DNA of 8,718 bases, taken from assembly GCA_934527325.1 (NCBI GenBank), contig CAKTAG010000040.1, positions 1 to 8,718 on the forward strand. The letters are read 5' to 3'. This document shows, in pieces, positions 4,347 through 8,718 of the stretch. The translations under genes and the position numbers were made by a program. The stretch is from an uncultured Candidatus Soleaferrea sp. (GTDB lineage: Bacteria; Bacillota; Clostridia; Oscillospirales; Ruminococcaceae). The notes below the pieces were generated by a model. That model searched no databases and was not told the DNA's origin. It was given only the letters and a program-made list of their open reading frames with translations. Numbering within the stretch: the stretch's first letter is position 1; every line of letters starts with the position of its first letter.

Positions 4347-5732
4347 ATGAACAATCAAGATTCAATTTTAACAGAAAACAAAAATGGATATTTAAAATTA
4401 CCTCATAAAGAAATTTCAAATGCAAATGATTTTTGCGAAGGTTACAAAGATTTTTTAAACAAATGTAAAACAGAAAGAGAAAGTGTAAAATATATAACAG
4501 ATAAAATAAAATCTCATGGTTTTGAAGTTTTTAACCCAAAGAAAAAATATAACCCTGGGGATAAAATCTATTATATAAATAGAAATAAATCTATAATTAT
4601 TGCAACAATCGGTTCTGCCCCTTTAAGCTCAGGTACAACTATGGTAATTTCTCATATAGATTCACCTAGAATAGACCTAACACCTAGACCTCTTTATGAA
4701 GAAAATGAGCTAGCTTTTTTTAAAACACAATATTACGGTGGTATAAAAAAATATCAATGGACTTCGTTACCACTAGCTATACATGGAGTAATAATAAAAA
4801 AAGATGGTACATCTATTGAAATTACATTAGGCGAAACCGAAAATGAACCTGTTTTTTGCATAACAGATTTATTACCTCATTTAGCTGAAAACCAATTCAA
4901 AAGGCCATCTCCTCAAATAGTTAAAGGTGATGAACTTAATATATTAATTGGTAGTTACCCAAACAATGATGATGATAATGCTAAAACATCACCAGTAAAA
5001 TTTAATATTATGAAGCTACTCAACAAAAAATATGGAATTATAGAACAAGATTTTGTATCTGCTGATTTAAGTTTTGTTCCTGCCTTTAAAGCTCGTGATA
5101 TTGGATTTGATTCAAGTATGATTGGTGCATATGGGCAGGATGATAGAGTTTGTGCTTATACTTCTTTAGAGGCTCATTTAAAATCACACACACCAAAGCA
5201 AACTACTATTACAGTTTTTACAGATAAAGAAGAAACAGGTAGCAATGGTAACACTGGTCTGAAATCTAGATTTTTAGAATATTTTGTATCTCACTTATCT
5301 TCAACATTTGGCGAAGATGTTAAAGAGGTTTTAAGTAATTCTATATGTTTATCTGCCGATGTTACATCTGGTTTTGACCCTACTTGGAAAGAACCATACG
5401 AAATACACAATTCTGCATATTTAAATTATGGTGTAGCATTAACTAAATACAACGGCGGCAGAGGAAAATCTGGCACATCTGAAGCTTCACCTGAATTATT
5501 AGCACAAGTTATAAATGTTTTAGACGAAAACAACATTATATGGCAAACAGGCGGCTTAGGTAAAGTAGATGTTGGTGGCGGAGGTACTATAGCTAACTAT
5601 GTAGCTAACCTAGATGTTGAAGTATTAGATATTGGTGTTCCGGTATTATCTATGCATGCACCATATGAAGTTGTATCTAAAATAGATGTATATATGACCC
5701 ACAAGGCATTTTACCATTTTATAAACAGATAA
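4347..5732 (+). CDS. apeA: M18-family metallo-aminopeptidase
   Basis: This is a probable cytoplasmic di-zinc aminopeptidase that removes N-terminal residues from peptides. M18 enzymes often prefer acidic residues, but the specificity here is not shown. The 461-residue length fits clostridial ApeA proteins. All family metal and catalytic positions are visible in order: H103 (SHIDSPR), bridging D265 (GQDDR), catalytic and ligand pair E295-E296 (DKEETGS), D338 (SADV) and H437 (SMHAPYE). The substrate-side glycine-rich segments GGRGKSGTSEAS (370-381) and GKVDVGGGGT (405-414) are also typical. There is no signal peptide or membrane segment. AAGGAG (4332-4337) lies 9 nt before the ATG. The gene appears monocistronic, with a hairpin after the stop. 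The M18 call is certain. The symbol follows the ApeA subfamily pattern, including the N-terminal CKTERESV region. Confidence 0.93.
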   Translation: MNNQDSILTENKNGYLKLPHKEISNANDFCEGYKDFLNKCKTERESVKYITDKIKSHGFEVFNPKKKYNPGDKIYYINRNKSIIIATIGSAPLSSGTTMVISHIDSPRIDLTPRPLYEENELAFFKTQYYGGIKKYQWTSLPLAIHGVIIKKDGTSIEITLGETENEPVFCITDLLPHLAENQFKRPSPQIVKGDELNILIGSYPNNDDDNAKTSPVKFNIMKLLNKKYGIIEQDFVSADLSFVPAFKARDIGFDSSMIGAYGQDDRVCAYTSLEAHLKSHTPKQTTITVFTDKEETGSNGNTGLKSRFLEYFVSHLSSTFGEDVKEVLSNSICLSADVTSGFDPTWKEPYEIHNSAYLNYGVALTKYNGGRGKSGTSEASPELLAQVINVLDENNIIWQTGGLGKVDVGGGGTIANYVANLDVEVLDIGVPVLSMHAPYEVVSKIDVYMTHKAFYHFINR

Positions 5733-5751
5733 ATATTAAACCTTTAAATAA

Positions 5752-5813
5752 AATGATATGCACCTCAAAAGTTAAACCTGTACTTTTAGAAGTGCATATC
5801 ATTATCTATTTTT
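5752..5813 (+). terminator. Terminator after the M18 gene
   Basis: AATGATATGCAC (5752-5763) pairs perfectly with GTGCATATCATT (5792-5803). Inside, AAAAGT (5767-5772) pairs with ACTTTT (5782-5787). A TATTTTT stretch follows at about 5807-5813. The long interrupted stem with a CTCAAAAGTTAAACCTGTAC interior is unusual but works as an intrinsic terminator on the plus strand. Confidence 0.65.
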
Positions 5814-6058
5814 AGCCATTTTAATAACACAGTAACTATAAATAAATGTAACCAAAAATCAACTATATAAAAACAGATTAATTTAGTATATATTTTTTTA
5901 TAAATATCAAAAAATTGTTAAAAATTTTTTAACAGTTAGTATACATATTAGTGAGTTATAAATGTACCTTACCAAAAATATTCATAACATTTTAGTGTTA
6001 CATGTTTATTTAACAATTATTTTATTAAAATAATAAAGTTAGAAGTTGATTAATTTAT
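5814..6058. other. Intergenic AT-rich region before the pseudouridine synthase
   Basis: No gene is visible. A near-palindrome of T and A runs (TGTTAAAAA/TTTTTTAACA, about 5916-5934) and a weak TAACA/TGTTA foldback (about 5984-6000) are the only structures. Several -10-like and -35-like words occur, but none is spaced well enough to call a promoter for the downstream gene. Confidence 0.4.
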
Positions 6059-7018
6059 ATGAAAACAATAATAATTAAGCCAAACGATTCAAACCAAAGG
6101 TTAGATAAATTTCTTTCAAAAACATTCCCTAACCTTCCACCATCAATGATTTATAAATATATAAGAAAAAAGCGAATAAAATTAAATGGCAAACGCTGTA
6201 TTGCCTCGAATAAACTTACCGTTGGTGATGTTTTATATCTGTATATCAATGATGAATTTTTAACTAGCAGTAACTCTAACCTTGCGTTTGCATCTGTTTC
6301 TGCCAACCTAAACATTATATACGAAGATAACAACATTTTACTAGTAGATAAAGAACCCGGATTAATTGTTCATGAAGATGATACTGAAAAAGTTGATACA
6401 TTAATAAACAGAGTAAAAAAATATTTATATGTAAAAGGTGAATATAACCCAAAAGATGAACAAAGTTTTGTTCCAGCTCTAGTAAACCGAATAGACCGCA
6501 ACACTAGAGGTATTGTTATTGCTGCCAAAAATTCTGAATCATTAAGAGTATTAAACCAAAAACTTAAAAACCGTGAAATAAAAAAAATATACTTATGCTT
6601 AGTTCACGGTATTCCAAAAAATAAAAACAATTTTTTAAAACATTACCTTGTAAAAAATGAAAAAGAAAACCGGGTTTTTATTTTTAATTCTCCAAAACCA
6701 AATTCTAAAACAATATTAACAAAATACAAAGTTTTAGAAACATTTAACAATGCAGCTTTATTGGAAGTTGAATTATTAACTGGGCGTACCCATCAAATAA
6801 GAGCACATATGGCATATATTGGCCACCCTTTATTAGGTGATACTAAGTACGGCACAATAAAAAACAATAAAATTTACAATTTAACACACCAAGCCTTAAT
6901 ATCTTATAAAATTACATTTAACTTCACATCTAATGCAGAAAGTTTGAACTACCTTAACAATAAATCATTTAAAATTGATAACGCACAAAAATATTTAAAA
7001 TCTCTGTTAAACAAATAA
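6059..7018 (+). CDS. RluA-family 23S rRNA pseudouridine synthase
   Basis: This enzyme should isomerise specific uridines in RNA, most likely in 23S rRNA. The 319-residue protein has an N-terminal S4 RNA-binding domain (about 12-65, with QRLDKFLS at 13-20) and then the RluA catalytic domain. Catalytic D146 lies in NRIDRNTRG (143-151), the family RLD motif with Leu changed to Ile. KKIYLCLVHG (175-184) and GRTHQIRAHM (242-251) are further conserved motifs. The S4-plus-RluA layout is shared by RluC and RluD types, and the target site cannot be read from sequence, so no symbol is given. The start at 6059 lacks a clear Shine-Dalgarno site (only AGAAG about 13 nt upstream), which suggests modest translation. 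The gene converges on hisS. Confidence 0.92.
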   Translation: MKTIIIKPNDSNQRLDKFLSKTFPNLPPSMIYKYIRKKRIKLNGKRCIASNKLTVGDVLYLYINDEFLTSSNSNLAFASVSANLNIIYEDNNILLVDKEPGLIVHEDDTEKVDTLINRVKKYLYVKGEYNPKDEQSFVPALVNRIDRNTRGIVIAAKNSESLRVLNQKLKNREIKKIYLCLVHGIPKNKNNFLKHYLVKNEKENRVFIFNSPKPNSKTILTKYKVLETFNNAALLEVELLTGRTHQIRAHMAYIGHPLLGDTKYGTIKNNKIYNLTHQALISYKITFNFTSNAESLNYLNNKSFKIDNAQKYLKSLLNK

Positions 7019-7045
7019 GTTGTAAAATAATATTCTAAAATTATA

Positions 7046-7100
7046 AACCTCCGAATTTGCATAGAATAACACTATCAATTCGGAGGTTACAATTATTTTT
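7046..7100. terminator. Shared terminator between convergent genes
   Basis: AACCTCCGAATT (7046-7057) pairs perfectly with AATTCGGAGGTT (7077-7088) around a 19-nt loop. On the plus strand ATTATTTTT follows (7092-7100). On the minus strand TTTATAATTTT follows. It therefore probably ends both the pseudouridine synthase gene and hisS transcripts. The stem arms happen to contain CCTCC and GGAGG. Confidence 0.75.
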
Positions 7101-7172
7101 AAGCAAAATATAATACAACAAACTAAAAACTATATTTAACAAAAAACATTATCACCAATAACTTAATTCAAT

Positions 7173-8444
7173 TTAAATATGCATATTTTCTATATTTAGA
7201 AGTTCTATATCTTTTAAATTTATTTCTTTTACCTCTGATGTTTGCATATTTTTTAAATTAGCTTTACCTGTAGAAATTTCATTATTGCCAATAACAAGTG
7301 TAAATTTTGCACCTATTTTATTGGCATATTTCATCTGCGCTTTTAAACTTTTGTTCATTAAATCTGTTTCTACAATATAACCATTTTTTCTTAACCTATT
7401 TAAAATAGATGTTACATACAATTTAGCTTCATCATCTAAAGTAATTACATATATATCACATTTTTTATCTTCTATATTGTTTTTTCCACATTCATCAATA
7501 AGCATAACTAACCTTTCAAGCCCCATACCAAACCCAAATGCTGGCGTTTCAGGCCCACCTAAATCACTTACTAAATCATCGTACCTACCACCACCACAAA
7601 CAGTTAAAGCCGTTCCTTTTATATTAACTATCAACTCAAAAACTGTTTTTGTATAATAATCTAAGCCTCTAACTATTTTATGGTTTATTTTATACTCTAC
7701 ATTTGCTTGCTGTAAATATTTTTGCAATGTCTCAAAATGAGTTCTACATTCATCACATAAAAAATCTAAAATAACTGGTGCATTTTTTACTATATTTTTA
7801 CAAGTACTGTCTTTACAATCCAATATTCGCAATGGATTTTTTTCTAACCTTTCTTTACATGTATCACATAAACTTTCCTTTTTCAACATCATATAATTAA
7901 TTAAAGCTTGTTGATATTTTTCCCTACAAGCTTTACATCCAATAGAATTTATTTCTAAAGAAAAATCATCTATACCAAGATTCTTTAACATATTCACTGC
8001 CATTTCAATAACTTCAAAATCAGCTTGTGGCAATTTAGAACCTAACAATTCTACACCAAATTGGTGAAACTCCCTTAACCTACCTGTTTCTGGTTTTTCG
8101 TACCTAAAGCATGATAATATGTATGCTAATTTTAAAGGCAAACCCTGATTTAATAAACCATTTTCTAAAGTAGCTCTAATAACCCCCGCTGTTCCCTCTG
8201 GCCTTAACGTTATTAACCTAGCGCTTTTATCTTCAAATGTATACATTTCTTTTTCAACAATGTCAGAAGCATCCCCTACAGAACGACAAAATAAATCTGT
8301 ATGTTCAAAAGTAGGTACCCTAACTTCTTTAAAACCATACTTCTTTGCTACATTAATCAATGTTTGTTCTATAAATTGCCATTTAAAACTATCTTTAGGT
8401 AAAACATCTTGTGTACCTCTTGGACCTTTTAAAAATAACTGCAT
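7173..8444 (-). CDS. hisS: Histidyl-tRNA synthetase
   Basis: This class II synthetase charges tRNA-His. At 423 residues it is full length. Visible elements are KGPRGTQDVLP at the N-terminus, motif 1 around VRVPTFE (41-47), TLRPEGT (79-85), motif 2 FRYEKPETGRLREFHQFG (113-130), the HisA signature VRGLDYY (258-264) with the catalytic-type R259, GGGRYDDL (284-291), and motif 3 AFGFGMGLERL (302-312). The C-terminal anticodon-binding domain runs from about 328. The insertion domain carries eight cysteines: C170/C173, C193/C196, C210/C215 and C230/C233. These could hold zinc, and the pattern recurs in clostridial HisRS. The ATG at 8444 is the only sensible start, yet no Shine-Dalgarno site lies within 12 nt of it. 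The usual partner aspS is not in the window. Confidence 0.96.
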   Translation of the reverse strand: MQLFLKGPRGTQDVLPKDSFKWQFIEQTLINVAKKYGFKEVRVPTFEHTDLFCRSVGDASDIVEKEMYTFEDKSARLITLRPEGTAGVIRATLENGLLNQGLPLKLAYILSCFRYEKPETGRLREFHQFGVELLGSKLPQADFEVIEMAVNMLKNLGIDDFSLEINSIGCKACREKYQQALINYMMLKKESLCDTCKERLEKNPLRILDCKDSTCKNIVKNAPVILDFLCDECRTHFETLQKYLQQANVEYKINHKIVRGLDYYTKTVFELIVNIKGTALTVCGGGRYDDLVSDLGGPETPAFGFGMGLERLVMLIDECGKNNIEDKKCDIYVITLDDEAKLYVTSILNRLRKNGYIVETDLMNKSLKAQMKYANKIGAKFTLVIGNNEISTGKANLKNMQTSEVKEINLKDIELLNIENMHI

Positions 8445-8457
8445 TATTGTATTACTT

Positions 8458-8488
8458 GTATGATATAATCAAAAAAACTACATCATAC
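8458..8488 (-). promoter_or_regulatory. Hairpin just upstream of the hisS start
   Basis: On the minus strand, GTATGATGTAG (8488-8478) pairs with TTATATCATAC (8468-8458), 11 bp including two G-U pairs, around a T-rich 9-nt loop. AAAGAAAGG lies directly before it and the ATG follows 13 nt after it. Folding could bring the purine-rich site close to the start codon. The role is inferred. Confidence 0.45.
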
Positions 8489-8527
8489 CCTTTCTTTAAA
8501 AAATTATTTACGCTCACCTTAAAAATA

Positions 8528-8576
8528 AGCATATAAAAAACAGAGGGAGCGTAGCGACTGAAGCTTTTTATATGCT
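8528..8576 (-). terminator. Hairpin in the hisS leader, possible attenuator or repeat element
   Basis: AGCATATAAAAA (8528-8539) pairs perfectly with TTTTTATATGCT (8565-8576). The 25-nt loop contains the GC-rich word GGGAGCGTAGCGACTGAAGC, very unlike its surroundings. On the minus strand TATTTTT follows the stem, so it could terminate transcription before hisS or end an upstream transcript. A dispersed repeat element is another reading. Confidence 0.5.
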
Positions 8577-8617
8577 ATGTACCATACTGCTGAATGGTCT
8601 AATTTGTTATATACTTT

Positions 8618-8637
8618 TTATATCACATTATATCACG
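8618..8637. repeat. Tandem 10-bp direct repeat with an extended -10 motif
   Basis: TTATATCAC followed by A or G occurs twice in immediate succession. On the minus strand this reads GTGATATAA twice and includes TGATATAAT, an extended -10 (TGnTATAAT, with TATAAT at 8632-8627). No good -35 is present. It is the best candidate for the hisS promoter, and the repeat could also be an operator. Confidence 0.4.
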
Positions 8638-8718
8638 CAAGTTTAACGAATAATTTTCGGTGGCTTAGTTTAGTTTATTTTATTTTTCTTGATTTTCATA
8701 ACTGGGTTTACTTAGCTA

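Noticed and set aside
6151..6336. Minus-strand frame inside the pseudouridine synthase gene
   Set aside because: No ribosome binding site or family features. It overlaps the conserved S4 domain coding region.
8260..8463. Plus-strand frame opposite the hisS 5' end
   Set aside because: It is antisense to conserved HisRS motifs, with no start signals.
8580..8600. T-box-like TGGTAC on the minus strand upstream of hisS
   Set aside because: Only the short core matches. The surrounding AGGGTGGNACCGCG context and a recognisable Stem I are missing.
1..8718. CRISPR array, prophage or defence locus
   Set aside because: No regularly spaced repeats, cas-like, phage structural or nuclease genes are visible. 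Every long frame is explained by housekeeping or sporulation families or by the secreted repeat protein.

Overview
This 8.7-kb window is very AT-rich DNA with ordinary bacterial gene signals: strong Shine-Dalgarno sequences, sigma-A-type promoters and CCA-encoding tRNAs. An adjacent M23-M50 pair that looks like spoIVFA-spoIVFB, a clostridial-style M18 aminopeptidase and a cysteine-rich HisRS point to a low-GC, endospore-forming Firmicute, most likely a Clostridia member. I cannot name a genus. Most genes are housekeeping, and gene order looks scattered, with short units on both strands and large AT-rich gaps.

Layout. Positions 1-646 hold no convincing gene. They contain a small MITE-like element (about 90-286) with 18-bp terminal inverted repeats (one mismatch) and a direct repeat of 8-10 bp at its edges. 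Next, on the plus strand, is rpsT (647-907, TTG start) with an elaborate terminator. On the minus strand are three genes: a spoIVFA-like M23 protein (3683-3135), a short spoIVFB-like M50 membrane protease (3119-2529), and a 413-residue secreted repeat protein of unknown function (2385-1144). The repeat protein has its own perfect-consensus promoter. A plus-strand tRNA-Lys(CTT)/tRNA-Glu(CTC) pair (3965-4118) has its own promoter and is followed by two hairpins. The M18 aminopeptidase (4347-5732) comes next, then an RluA-family pseudouridine synthase (6059-7018). The synthase converges on hisS (8444-7173, minus) across a shared bidirectional-looking terminator. The hisS leader (8445 to about 8620) holds two hairpins and no clear Shine-Dalgarno sequence.

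How the genes relate. The ribosomal protein, tRNAs, pseudouridine synthase and HisRS all serve translation but do not form one operon. The M23/M50 pair most likely acts in mother-cell to forespore signalling during sporulation, where the M50 protease would cleave pro-sigma-K and the M23 partner would anchor or regulate it. The most unusual items are the MITE-like element, the secreted protein (two to three copies of a 34-36-residue repeat, then three related C-terminal domains), a perfect 24-bp hairpin containing the spoIVFB stop codon, and the hairpin-rich hisS leader. I found no defence system, CRISPR array, prophage or transposase gene.
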